Below are positions 24,012 to 31,167 of a DNA stretch of 58,261 bases, in pieces. Origin of the DNA: Candidatus Paceibacterota bacterium (GTDB lineage: Bacteria; Verrucomicrobiota; Verrucomicrobiia; Limisphaerales; UBA8199); contig DAOTCE010000031.1 of assembly GCA_035452965.1 (NCBI GenBank), positions 1 to 58,261 of the forward strand. The letters are read 5' to 3'. A program made the translations under genes and the position numbers. How positions within the stretch are numbered: the stretch's first letter is position 1; every line of letters begins with the position of its first letter. The notes beneath the pieces were generated by a model that searched no databases, was not told the DNA's origin, and saw only the letters and a program-made list of their open reading frames with translations.

Positions 24012-24117
24012 ACCGAACAAACGGATTGAGCCGATGACGAGCAGCGCGAGCATGTCGGTGTCACAAGCGGGCGTCGGTGGCGCGCTGCTCGTCACAGCTC
24101 ATCCTCATCGTTGGACG
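24012..24117 (+). repeat. attC-like site 2
   Basis: Directly after the stop of the secretin-N-like gene lies a strong inverted repeat: TGACGAGCAGCGCG (24035-24048) pairs perfectly with CGCGCTGCTCGTCA (24081-24094). Outer partly paired arms GATTGAGC / GCTCATC follow. The 3' end CGTTGGACG contains GTTGGAC, an exact GTTRRRY box; the 5' box ACCGAAC deviates by one base. This is one of the two clearest attC-like sites. Confidence 0.7.
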
Positions 24118-24131
24118 ACCGCTTGGCTACT

Positions 24132-24704
24132 ATGAGTCCCAAATATCGAACGTGCGCCATTTGCTTGCTGACCGCACTGATCAGCCTAGCGTGCATTCTG
24201 GCTCTCTGGAAGCGTCCGGCTCCGGTAGGAACAGTAGCACTGGTTCTGGTTTCTCGCGGCACGAGTCAGGAGTATGCATTGTTTACAGCCTTCGTCACAA
24301 ATACCTCGATCCGTGACGTCTCCCTCGGTTGGAACCCCTACGTGCAGTACGAGGATCGGACTGGCTTGGTCGTCATCGACGCGGGAAAGTCCTGGGAAGG
24401 AAAAGGAGCTTCCCTCAGGCCAGGGGAGGTAGGCGAGGTGCGTTTTGGCATACCTGCAGACTACCGTAAAGTGCGGATCTACACTCGGGTCCGTTCTGAT
24501 GCGGGGCGACTTCCCCGGCTTGCCAGCCGCTCGGTGGGGAGGTTCACGCCGCGGCAAATCTCACCGGGAGGGATATGGAAATGGTTGTATTCAAGGGGAT
24601 GGTTGACTGGCATGCGTGAGGAGTTATGCAGCAGTTCATGGACGCCCAACCCCAGTCAAGCGGTCCAGCGGACGGAAGGCAGCCGAGCCAGACAAGGACT
24701 ATGA
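24132..24704 (+). CDS. Membrane-anchored hypothetical protein
   Basis: The 190-residue protein starts MSPKYRTCAICLLTALISLACILALWK, a single N-terminal membrane helix. An extracytoplasmic beta-rich domain follows (GTVALVLVSRGTSQEYALFTAFVTNTSIRDVSLGWNPYVQYED...LVVIDAGKSWEGKGASLRPGEVGEVRFGIPADYRKVRIYTRV). A general resemblance in layout is seen to the gene at 28152 (TLSLSNRSAWVLTV..., KEVLILLPFATDACRLGIKY), suggesting a shared family. It ends shortly before attC-like site 3. The function is unknown. Confidence 0.6.
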   Translation: MSPKYRTCAICLLTALISLACILALWKRPAPVGTVALVLVSRGTSQEYALFTAFVTNTSIRDVSLGWNPYVQYEDRTGLVVIDAGKSWEGKGASLRPGEVGEVRFGIPADYRKVRIYTRVRSDAGRLPRLASRSVGRFTPRQISPGGIWKWLYSRGWLTGMREELCSSSWTPNPSQAVQRTEGSRARQGL

Positions 24705-24732
24705 GATTGAGGCTGCGGAGGTCAGGAATGTC

Positions 24733-24829
24733 GTCCAACCCGGCGCTGCACCTGAATGGCGGCCCCGCGTCGCTGTCGGGCAATTCGGGAGTCGTGGAGG
24801 GGCCGCCATCGGTGAGCTAACCGTTAGCC
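24733..24829 (+). repeat. attC-like site 3
   Basis: R''-like GTCCAAC (24733-24739, exact RYYYAAC) is followed by CCGGCGCTGCACC. The stem ATGGCGGCCCC (24756-24766) pairs perfectly with GGGGCCGCCAT (24799-24809), and the outer arm GGTGAGC pairs with GCTGCACC with unpaired bases. The 3' end is CCGTTAGCC. The next gene's ATG begins at the base after GTTAGCC. Size (97 nt) and asymmetry fit an integron attC. Confidence 0.7.
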
Positions 24830-26284
24830 ATGAAGAACATCTTCGCCCTCGCACTGCCGGCAATCACCGCTTGCATACAGCTTGCACATGCCCACCCTGC
24901 TACACTTGACCACGTCGCGCCCACGCTGGCGCAACTTGGGGAGGGCTGGACATCTCCCAGCGTCGTGGTCCTCCTGGATCAACGGGACCCCACCAACACC
25001 ATTTGCACGGAGGGTGAAGGCTGGCTCAAGGCAGCACACAATGTCGTCGGGAAGAGAGGTCGTGACGCCTACATGGTGCTTCGCTACACCTATCAATCCC
25101 GGAGCGTCCTTGTGTGGATGAACCGATGCAAGGACCCACAATCCATAGGAGACGACTGGGGAAAAGACCCCGCCACCAAAACCACACTGGACCCGCTGCC
25201 GAAGGTAGGCGACGAAGTACGCTACTATAAAAGGGACGGAATGCATGAGAACATCGCCTTCCGCAGAGACAATTACCTCGTAGATGTCGAAGGTGTAAAC
25301 GTGCCAATCGCCAAACTTGAACAGCTCGCCATCGCGCTCGACAGCAACCTGATTAAGGCGCATCGAGCGCCGGCGCCACCCCCGGCCGGCGAGAAACCAG
25401 GCTCCATCACTTTCACGGGCTCGGGCACTGTACAGTTCGAGAACCTCTGGGCCAAGGACCCAGAGATCACTGCTGCTGCGAAAGAGTTCGGCTTCAAGTC
25501 ACAGGGCAGCAACACGATGTTTTTCACTATCGCGGTCAGCAACTCCTGTTACGACCTTCGTCTCACGCCCACAAAACCAGACCCCATCCATTATCATGAG
25601 GCCGCCTTCGACGGGCACACGCTTTACTTCCTCAGCCACATGAACACCGCAGATCTACAGAACGACCCCCGCCTCCGCGGCAAGCCGAATGTAGCCACGG
25701 CGTGGATATACGGCCACCAGCAAGTGGTTTACAGCCTCTTTGCCCACCAAATGGGCCCGATCTGGCTGATGCTCGCCTCCGGCCATTACCTCCGGAGCGT
25801 CACCAACGGGCTGATCCAGCCCCCGCTCACCCTCGGCCTCTTCGAGAACGATGACTATTTCCCGCGACCCTTCACCATCCCCGCCCGCTGGACACTACAG
25901 CAGGCATTCCCGTTCCTGCCGCTTGAGGTAACCTGCCGCGATGGCGGTGAGACGAAAACGGCGCCCCCTTTCCAGAATGCCAAAAGAGAGACTCCGTTTA
26001 ACGCCGGCTTTACCAACATCGTCTTCCGCGTTACCGGAACCCGCGAGTTCGACGGCATCCAAGTGCCGTCCTCCGCGCAGTTGGACACCTACCGTCCGGC
26101 GCTCCCGGGCAAACCCGAGCTGCGGCCTTACACCCGTTACCGGCTCACCCTGACCGAGTGGCGCAAGGGTTTCCCCAGGATTTCCTTTATCCCGAAACTC
26201 CCTGGCCTAACCACAATCAGTGACACGCGCGCCTCCGCGGGTGTCGCTCCCAAGACTACAACGAGCGACGAATGGCCTCGCTGA
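24830..26284 (+). CDS. Secreted protein of unknown function (paralogue of the 17842 gene)
   Basis: The 484-residue product begins with a signal peptide (MKNIFALALPAITACIQLAHA). The central and C-terminal parts contain AAFDGHTLYFLSHMNTADLQNDPRLRGKPNVATAWIYGHQQV, FAHQMGPIWLMLASGHYL, PLTLGLFENDDYFPRPFTIPARWTLQQAFPFLPLEV and, at the end, FIPKLPGLTTISDTRAS. The order of blocks and the PKLPGLT-x2-SD ending match the secreted protein at 17842-18885. The start codon touches attC-like site 3, so the gene appears as a complete cassette between sites 3 and 4. No enzymatic signature is recognised. Confidence 0.68.
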   Translation: MKNIFALALPAITACIQLAHAHPATLDHVAPTLAQLGEGWTSPSVVVLLDQRDPTNTICTEGEGWLKAAHNVVGKRGRDAYMVLRYTYQSRSVLVWMNRCKDPQSIGDDWGKDPATKTTLDPLPKVGDEVRYYKRDGMHENIAFRRDNYLVDVEGVNVPIAKLEQLAIALDSNLIKAHRAPAPPPAGEKPGSITFTGSGTVQFENLWAKDPEITAAAKEFGFKSQGSNTMFFTIAVSNSCYDLRLTPTKPDPIHYHEAAFDGHTLYFLSHMNTADLQNDPRLRGKPNVATAWIYGHQQVVYSLFAHQMGPIWLMLASGHYLRSVTNGLIQPPLTLGLFENDDYFPRPFTIPARWTLQQAFPFLPLEVTCRDGGETKTAPPFQNAKRETPFNAGFTNIVFRVTGTREFDGIQVPSSAQLDTYRPALPGKPELRPYTRYRLTLTEWRKGFPRISFIPKLPGLTTISDTRASAGVAPKTTTSDEWPR

Positions 26285-26366
26285 ACAGCCGCCTCGCGCC
26301 GGCGCGGGTTGCGCCTTCTGTCTTAGCAGCCGCTTGTGGACGCGGAGCTCAGGCGGAACGATGGAC
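26280..26366 (+). repeat. attC-like site 4 (degenerate)
   Basis: The site overlaps the stop of the secreted-protein gene. It begins GCTGAAC (one mismatch to RYYYAAC), has outer arms CCGCCT (26289-26294) / AGGCGG (26351-26356), and ends AACGATGGACG, where GATGGAC differs by one base from GTTRRRY. The inner stem is poor (CGCGCCGGCGCG is self-complementary). It is the weakest member with an otherwise right size and position. Confidence 0.4.
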
Positions 26367-26393
26367 GGGCAGCTAAACCTCGGATGAACTATT

Positions 26394-26624
26394 ATGAGAA
26401 AATGTATGGCAGTCATATTCGCGGCCAGCACCCTGTTGCTGGCCGGCTGTTGCACCACCCCACGTGCCGGCAAGTGGGAATATAAAGTGGCGAGCCCAGG
26501 CGGCCTGGAATTACGCTACCCGGAGGGCACGCAGCAGTTTCTGAACCGCTACGGCAAAGAAGGCTGGGTGCTGGTCAGCCAGAGTGACGGAAGAGTCTTC
26601 TACTTCAAGCGGCGGGTGAAATGA
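26394..26624 (+). CDS. DUF4177-like small lipoprotein, copy 2
   Basis: The 76-residue product has a lipoprotein signal (MAVIFAASTLLLAGCC) and the domain WEYKVASPGGLELRYPEGTQQFLNRYGKEGWVLVSQSDGRVFYFKRRVK, with the W-E-Y, KEGW and terminal FxFKR landmarks of copies 1 and 3. It is the first of five short genes in one stretch between attC-like sites 4 and 5. The next gene begins 17 bases after its stop. Confidence 0.72.
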   Translation: MRKCMAVIFAASTLLLAGCCTTPRAGKWEYKVASPGGLELRYPEGTQQFLNRYGKEGWVLVSQSDGRVFYFKRRVK

Positions 26625-26641
26625 CTGGTTGGCACCTGAAT

Positions 26642-26926
26642 ATGAAGAAGACCGCAGCAGCCGCTGCAGTGGTCGGGCTCGCACTGTGGCTTGGTTACTA
26701 CCTTGGGCATCATGACGGCATCCAACAGGAGCGGCGGGCCTGGCTCGCCACCGAGCAGACTCACGCTCCCCCAACGCCAGCGGCAGTTGCGGGGCGGCCT
26801 GCCATCCAAACCTCGCGATTGACCCGCACGTTCTACACCTATCCCCACTCCGGCGGGACATTCATCGCCAGCAAAGGGCCAGCGCCGCTAAATCAGCCGG
26901 ACCCGCGAAACACCCCCGTCCGATGA
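26642..26926 (+). CDS. Small membrane-anchored hypothetical protein
   Basis: The 94-residue protein starts MKKTAAAAAVVGLALWLGYYLGHHDG, a membrane helix resembling the N terminus of the 22651 gene. A Pro/Thr-rich, probably disordered tail follows (TRTFYTYPHSGGTFIASKGPAPLNQPD). It lies between the lipoproteins at 26394 and 26949. The sequence GGCACCTGAA precedes both this gene and the next one, a possible shared upstream repeat. Confidence 0.55.
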   Translation: MKKTAAAAAVVGLALWLGYYLGHHDGIQQERRAWLATEQTHAPPTPAAVAGRPAIQTSRLTRTFYTYPHSGGTFIASKGPAPLNQPDPRNTPVR

Positions 26927-26948
26927 CCCTCGGGCACCTGAAACAACT

Positions 26949-27509
26949 ATGAATAAATCACGGCTATTCATTCTCCTCGGCAGCTTCACCGTCGGACTCC
27001 TCTCAGGCTGCGATGCCCGAACACCGAAGCTTTCCCTTTCTGACCCACGGCTTGCCCCGATGCTCCAGGCGATTGCAGCGGTTGACAGAGCCGCGCTCGG
27101 CTTCACTCCCATCCCCACCAATGCGGTAGCACTCTTGGTTAATCGCCCGGTTGCCGGCTACGACGCGATGCTCAACGTTTTCGACACCCCGGCGCTTAAC
27201 GCTGGCGTTCATCGCACCATCGGGTTCCGCAAAACGGCGACTGGCTACAAGTGGATTCTGGAGCAGGAGACTCACCCCGGCCCGAACACCTTCACCCAGA
27301 GCGGCCACACCGCCCATGAGTGGATCCTCATCAGCTACGAAACCGAGAGGCTTACAGGGCGACCGCCTGGCAAGCTGTGCGTTGACTACACCGGACCAGA
27401 CAGCCGCATCGCCGACCGCAAGGACCTCACCCTCGACGAGATCAGGCCGATTCTGGCAGAGTGGACTCAGAAGCCATCGCCGGGAACGGTCGCCGAGCCT
27501 GGCCGTTGA
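26949..27509 (+). CDS. Lipoprotein of unknown function
   Basis: The 186-residue product has a lipoprotein signal (MNKSRLFILLGSFTVGLLSGCD, lipobox LLSGC). The mature domain is mixed alpha/beta (LAPMLQAIAAVDRAALGFTPIPTNAVALLVNRPVAGYDAMLNVFD, HRTIGFRKTATGYKWILEQETHPGP, HEWILISYETERL, LCVDYTGPD, LTLDEIRPILAEW). No family is recognised. It overlaps nothing and is followed five bases later by a membrane protein gene, so co-transcription is likely. Confidence 0.65.
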   Translation: MNKSRLFILLGSFTVGLLSGCDARTPKLSLSDPRLAPMLQAIAAVDRAALGFTPIPTNAVALLVNRPVAGYDAMLNVFDTPALNAGVHRTIGFRKTATGYKWILEQETHPGPNTFTQSGHTAHEWILISYETERLTGRPPGKLCVDYTGPDSRIADRKDLTLDEIRPILAEWTQKPSPGTVAEPGR

Positions 27510-27514
27510 ATTCT

Positions 27515-27814
27515 ATGCACCCTCTGTTTGTCATCTTGATTATTGTCCTGCTTGCCGGCATCGCCGTTGGTCTGGTTCTGCAGCACAGGCTCTATTCCCG
27601 GCTCACCACTGAGCACTCCAATGCGTTGCAGCACCTGGACGAAAGCAGCGACGGTATCATGGCGTTTCAGCGATACCTCTGGAAACGACAGTACCTCGGG
27701 TTGGGTGACGCCGCCTTGACCCGGCGCGCCGACTCCCTTCGCCGCTACTGGACAATCTGTTTTCTGTTCTTCTTATCCGTTCTGGCTGCGCTTATCGTTG
27801 CAGTCGCCATTTGA
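27515..27814 (+). CDS. Small two-helix membrane protein
   Basis: The 99-residue protein has two transmembrane helices (PLFVILIIVLLAGIAVGLVL near the N terminus and IC-FLFFLSVLAALIVAVAI at the C terminus) flanking a charged cytoplasmic or periplasmic helix with Trp and Arg residues. The start at 27515 follows the previous stop by five bases. The function is unknown; it may form a membrane unit with the neighbouring lipoproteins. Confidence 0.6.
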   Translation: MHPLFVILIIVLLAGIAVGLVLQHRLYSRLTTEHSNALQHLDESSDGIMAFQRYLWKRQYLGLGDAALTRRADSLRRYWTICFLFFLSVLAALIVAVAI

Positions 27815-27856
27815 AAGATAAAACAACACTGTAAGACCCTGGTTTAAGACACTCTT

Positions 27857-28093
27857 ATGAAAAAGACACTGCTGGTCGTTCTATGCAGCGCGGCCATACT
27901 TGCGTCTGGTTGCGCAACGTCGCGTTCCGGTCCTGCCGTTTGGGAATACAAATCGGCTACAGCATATCCAAACGACGTGGGAGCCCAGGTCACCCGCCTC
28001 GGTCAGGAAGGCTGGAAGTTCGTTTCGATGTCGGCGATCTCCAGAGCCCCTGATTCTATCGAGGTCGTCCTTCTGTTCAAGAGACACAAGTGA
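27857..28093 (+). CDS. DUF4177-like small lipoprotein, copy 3
   Basis: The 78-residue product has a lipoprotein signal (MKKTLLVVLCSAAILASGCA) and the domain VWEYKSATAYPNDVGAQVTRLGQEGWKFVSMSAISRAPDSIEVVLLFKRHK. It matches copies 1 and 2 at W-E-Y-K, RLGQEGW and LLFKR. Its 5' end is nearly identical in nucleotide sequence to copy 1 (ATGAAAAAGACACT), pointing to recent duplication of at least the signal-peptide region. An attC-like site follows the stop. Confidence 0.75.
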   Translation: MKKTLLVVLCSAAILASGCATSRSGPAVWEYKSATAYPNDVGAQVTRLGQEGWKFVSMSAISRAPDSIEVVLLFKRHK

Positions 28094-28096
28094 TGG

Positions 28097-28155
28097 CTTC
28101 TAAACTTGGCGACGTCAGCGACGGCTGCGTCCCCTCGTTGGCCTGTGCGTTATGC
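28097..28155 (+). repeat. attC-like site 5 (short)
   Basis: This compact site follows the third DUF4177 gene. GACG-t-CAGC pairs with GCTGCGTC with a single extrahelical T, the asymmetry typical of attC, and the 3' box is GTTATGC (28149-28155). The next gene's ATG lies inside that box. The 5' box (TCTAAAC) is degenerate. The complementary box GCATAAC reappears at 28733-28739, where a sixth site would start. Confidence 0.5.
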
Positions 28156-28874
28156 GCTCGCGTAAGCTCATTGCGGTTGGGGCCGCCGCTGTTGGCCTCG
28201 TTGGGTTGCTGATAACCGTAGGCTGGCCCTTGCGCTGCCCAGTTGATCTGAGGTTGGCCGGCATGGCACCCAGCGGCACGATGGACGATGACGGAACGGA
28301 GCCATGGTTCGTGACTCTGAGCCTCAGCAATCGCTCCGCCTGGGTGCTCACTGTCGCCCGGGAATGGGTCAAGGTCGAAGCCAGAATTACAAACCGCTGG
28401 GTTGAGGTGAAGAGCCCCTGCAACGTTGGCGATCTGACCGGGCACGCCACGAAAGAGGTCCTGATTCTCCTGCCATTCGCCACCGACGCCTGCCGCCTCG
28501 GCATCAAGTATGTGCCTGAACCATTACACTTGAGATGGATGCGGCTGTCGTCGAACCTTGGGCTATGGCGGCACTCCTGGTACCGAGCGCTAGCTAGGCG
28601 CGTGTTTCCGGTCCGCTGGCTCGATCCGCTTAGGAGCGAGCACACTGGGCACTCGCCCCATTGGAGACTGACCACCCCGCAAGTGGCCTTGCCCCAAGGA
28701 CCCGCCCCGCCCGCCGGGGTTCTTGGCCGGACGCATAACCAAAGCCCTGTCACCCCACCCGCGAGGCAACCAGTTGCCTTGAGAGTAAAAATCCCTCCCG
28801 CCTGCCGTTGGTGCGCCTGCCGAAATCCCCCCGCGTTCTCCGCGTCCCCGCTGCGAATGCCGGCAAGCCTCTAG
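28152..28874 (+). CDS. Membrane-anchored hypothetical protein with run-on C terminus
   Basis: The 240-residue frame starts MRSRKLIAVGAAAVGLVGLLITVGWPL (membrane helix). An extracytoplasmic domain follows (WFVTLSLSNRSAWVLTVAREWVKVEARITNRWVEV...KEVLILLPFATDACRLGIKYVPEPLHLRWM) and resembles the 24132 gene in layout. After about residue 190 the sequence turns Pro/Arg-rich and passes through a box GCATAAC (28733-28739) that would begin another attC, so the natural stop was probably lost and the last 45-50 residues are read-through. Expression and length of the native protein are uncertain. Confidence 0.5.
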   Translation: MRSRKLIAVGAAAVGLVGLLITVGWPLRCPVDLRLAGMAPSGTMDDDGTEPWFVTLSLSNRSAWVLTVAREWVKVEARITNRWVEVKSPCNVGDLTGHATKEVLILLPFATDACRLGIKYVPEPLHLRWMRLSSNLGLWRHSWYRALARRVFPVRWLDPLRSEHTGHSPHWRLTTPQVALPQGPAPPAGVLGRTHNQSPVTPPARQPVALRVKIPPACRWCACRNPPAFSASPLRMPASL

Positions 28875-29128
28875 CCCTCAGCGCGGGCAGCGCACCCGCT
28901 CCGCTTGAAGGCCGCTCCGGCGCGGACGGAGAAGGTTGGGCGAGGTGCTCCCGCCCCCGCTCTCAACCTTCAACTAACCATCATCAACCACCTGCGGGCC
29001 GGCCCACCGCGCAAGGCTCCTGCTGTCATTTCTTCCATCAGCCCCATCAGTCCCATTCCGTCCCACCGGCCAGACGTGTCCGAGTCCCGCCCTTCGCGAT
29101 CTTTGCGCCCTTCTGTGGCAGTCCGCCC
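28875..29128. other. Gap between cassette array and integrase A
   Basis: These 254 bp hold no gene that can be supported. The sequence is GC-rich, with short runs such as CATCAGCCCCATCAGTCCCATTCCGTCCCA, the same filler style as at 13.2 and 19.2 kb. The real end of the cassette array is blurred here. Confidence 0.4.
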
Positions 29129-30802
29129 CTACAGCTTCGCCCAAACCTTGAACATTCGCTCCCGCAGCGCTACCGGCCTGACCGTCGCGATCAGCTCCCG
29201 CATCTCCTCTTTAGCCGTTCGCCCCACCGGCTGGCCGCCAATCTCGATTTCAGCTTTCAGTTTTTCCGATTTCAGCTTTTCACTGCCAACGGTGAGCAGC
29301 TTCGGCATAGCGCCCTCCAGCGCCAGGCGGAAATCTTCTTGCCCGGGTCGGAAGTAGTGCTTCAACACCACATCGGTAGTCTTGTGCCCGGTCACGCGCT
29401 GCACCAGCTCCAGCGGCACCCCGGCCGTCAGCGCCAGCGTGACCCACGTCACCCGCAGGCTGTGAAAGTCCCGCACGCTGGCCCGCCTGACCCCGTGCGT
29501 CCGCTCCACGCGCAATACCGAGTCATCCTCCTTCACCGCTTTGGCCACTCCGCCCCCGGCTCGCCACCGCAGCAGCTTGCACTTTACCGCCGTCTCGATC
29601 TCGTTCAGATACTCCGACACCGACCCCTTGCTCACGCCCGCGCCGCTGGCCACCGCCCCGACGCTCTTGCCGTCCAGGTAGAGCCGAAACACCCGCGCCA
29701 TTCGCTCGCGACGCTCCCCGGCCCCCAACTTCGCCAAATATGCCTCGCCTCGCTCCCGCACCTCCGCCGCCGGCAACTCCGGCAATTTCGGATCTGCATT
29801 CTTCATTCCTCCTTCTGCATCCCCCGCGAGCGCTGCCCAGAGGACCCTCTTCACCCGCCGCGTGATGCCGTCGGGATTCACCCCATACATTGCCGCCTGC
29901 TTCGGGAACACAAACGCCGCGCCGTCACCATCCCGCTTTCTGCGCTCGGCCTGCTTCATCAGTTCATCGCGCAACAGCCCGAAGATCGGAATACTCACCG
30001 TCCCGCCCGTCTTGGCCGTCTTCACCGTCACGAACCCACCCCGCAGGTCCACGTCCTTCCATTGCAGCATGCAACAATCGCCTCGGCGCATGGCAGTGCA
30101 CATCCCCGTGATAATAATGGGCGCGATGAAACCGTCCGACTTTGCCGCCTCCAGGATTGCGTGCAACTCTGCCGCCGAGAAAGGCTGCCGAAACACAGTC
30201 GCCTCCTCCCGCGACACCAACCGGTCGAACGGATTCGGCCCCCCGCTTGGCAGCAGTCGCCGGAACGCCGACCGCAGCAGCTTCAAAGTCGCGTTCCAGG
30301 TCCGCCCGCTCACCCCGCGCTCCTTCTCCTCGCGCATGAATGCCGCCGCCACGTCCGGGCTCACGTAGGCCAACTCCTCCGCCTTCCGGTTCTTCGACCG
30401 CACGAACTCCACGAACCGCCCCAGGATTTTCTGGCCCTCCGCAGCATAGCGCCCGGCGACCTCCCGCTTGCGCGGCAGGCTCGCCCATTCCGACTCCAGC
30501 TCCGCCAGCTTCACCGTGCGCACCTTGGCGCCCGTCTTGATCGCGTAGAGCCGCTCCACCAGCCTGGCCGAGTCCCGGGCGCTGCGAGCCTCCTCCGCCA
30601 CCTCTGCCAGCTTCACCTCGGCCATGCCGCGCGACCGCTCGAACTCGGCGTCACCCTGGTCACGCAGCCGGCGCGAGGCGGGAGGGACCCCGAACAGCTT
30701 GATCCCGAGATTCACGCAATGCCGTTTTCCATGGGCCATGAACCGGCCGTACCAGATTGGCCGCGGGTCTCCGTTGGCTTCGAATCGCATTTCCAGGTGC
30801 AT
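29129..30802 (-). CDS. Large tyrosine recombinase (integrase A) with internal HTH insertion
   Basis: The 557-residue tyrosine recombinase has a core-binding region with LSERFVEFVRSKNRKAEE-type helices, the first catalytic Arg in TAMRRGDCCMLQWKDVD, the second box FHSLRVTWVTLAL (H-x-x-R), and TGHKTTDVVLKHYF with the His and nucleophilic Tyr. Between the two boxes sits an unusual insertion of over 100 residues with an HTH-like stretch (FRLYLDGKSVGAVASGAGVSKGSVSEYLNEIE). The ATG at 30802 was chosen because the upstream frame runs into the tRNA. It lies 171 bp from the 3' end of tRNA-Arg, the usual site for an integrase targeting that tRNA; the far end of its element is not visible in the window. 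Confidence 0.85.
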   Translation of the reverse strand: MHLEMRFEANGDPRPIWYGRFMAHGKRHCVNLGIKLFGVPPASRRLRDQGDAEFERSRGMAEVKLAEVAEEARSARDSARLVERLYAIKTGAKVRTVKLAELESEWASLPRKREVAGRYAAEGQKILGRFVEFVRSKNRKAEELAYVSPDVAAAFMREEKERGVSGRTWNATLKLLRSAFRRLLPSGGPNPFDRLVSREEATVFRQPFSAAELHAILEAAKSDGFIAPIIITGMCTAMRRGDCCMLQWKDVDLRGGFVTVKTAKTGGTVSIPIFGLLRDELMKQAERRKRDGDGAAFVFPKQAAMYGVNPDGITRRVKRVLWAALAGDAEGGMKNADPKLPELPAAEVRERGEAYLAKLGAGERRERMARVFRLYLDGKSVGAVASGAGVSKGSVSEYLNEIETAVKCKLLRWRAGGGVAKAVKEDDSVLRVERTHGVRRASVRDFHSLRVTWVTLALTAGVPLELVQRVTGHKTTDVVLKHYFRPGQEDFRLALEGAMPKLLTVGSEKLKSEKLKAEIEIGGQPVGRTAKEEMRELIATVRPVALRERMFKVWAKL

Positions 30803-30897
30803 AAGATATTTCTTCCTGTGAGAGTTCCGGGTCTTTGCTACAACTACTGCAACCTCCCGGAGACTATCGAAACACCCTGCACCGTGCAAGAAAAAAA

Positions 30898-30915
30898 GCC
30901 AACAAAGTGCCCAAC
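30898..30915. repeat. Arm-site-like repeat near integrase A
   Basis: On the minus strand GTTGGGCACTTTGTTGGC contains two related half-units (TTGGGC and TTGGC) around ACTTTG, followed by a T-run. Repeats of the shape GCC-x-AC-T-tract-GCC-x-AC near an integrase gene are reminiscent of arm-type binding sites. The form is similar to the repeats of integrase B, though not the same sequence. Confidence 0.35.
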
Positions 30916-30973
30916 GGAACCCCTTCAGGAAACCCCTCCGTTGCGCTAAAACCTCAATAAACTCGCAGAAATA

Positions 30974-31050
30974 TGGCGCGTCCGGCAGGACTTGAACCTG
31001 CAACTTTCTGATCCGAAGTCAGAAGCTCTATCCAATTGAGCTACGGACGC
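30974..31050 (-). tRNA. tRNA-Arg (anticodon TCG)
   Basis: A full cloverleaf is present on the minus strand: acceptor GCGTCCG / CGGACGC, D stem GCTC / GAGC, anticodon stem TCTGA / TCAGA with loop CTTCGGA (anticodon TCG), and T stem GCAGG / CCTGC with loop TTCAAGT. Discriminator G and an encoded CCA (30974-30976) follow. Its 5' half is duplicated at 46625-46665 and belongs to the island side, so after integration the gene depends on a promoter in island DNA. Confidence 0.95.
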
Positions 31051-31051
31051 A
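31011..31051. repeat. attL-type direct repeat (left end of the tRNA-Arg island)
   Basis: This 41-bp sequence recurs identically at 46625-46665. It covers the tRNA 5' half from the anticodon loop to base 1 plus one flanking base. Together the two copies define a 15.6-kb island. The intact tRNA is at this end. Confidence 0.9.
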
Positions 31052-31102
31052 CTTGAAAATCAACAATTTACGTAGAAGCAAAATAGACTTCTGTATCTTA
31101 AT

Positions 31103-31124
31103 CTACTTTTTTGCCTACAATTGG
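31103..31124 (+). repeat. Island terminal repeat, left copy
   Basis: CTACTTTTTTGCCTACAATTGG is matched at 21 of 22 positions near the right end of the island (46475-46496), in the same orientation. It lies between the attL repeat and the integrase B gene. It is probably an arm-type integrase or excisionase binding site. Confidence 0.6.
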
Positions 31125-31167
31125 TCGAGATGTATGGCATACTTCTAGCAACAACGACAGCTTAAGT

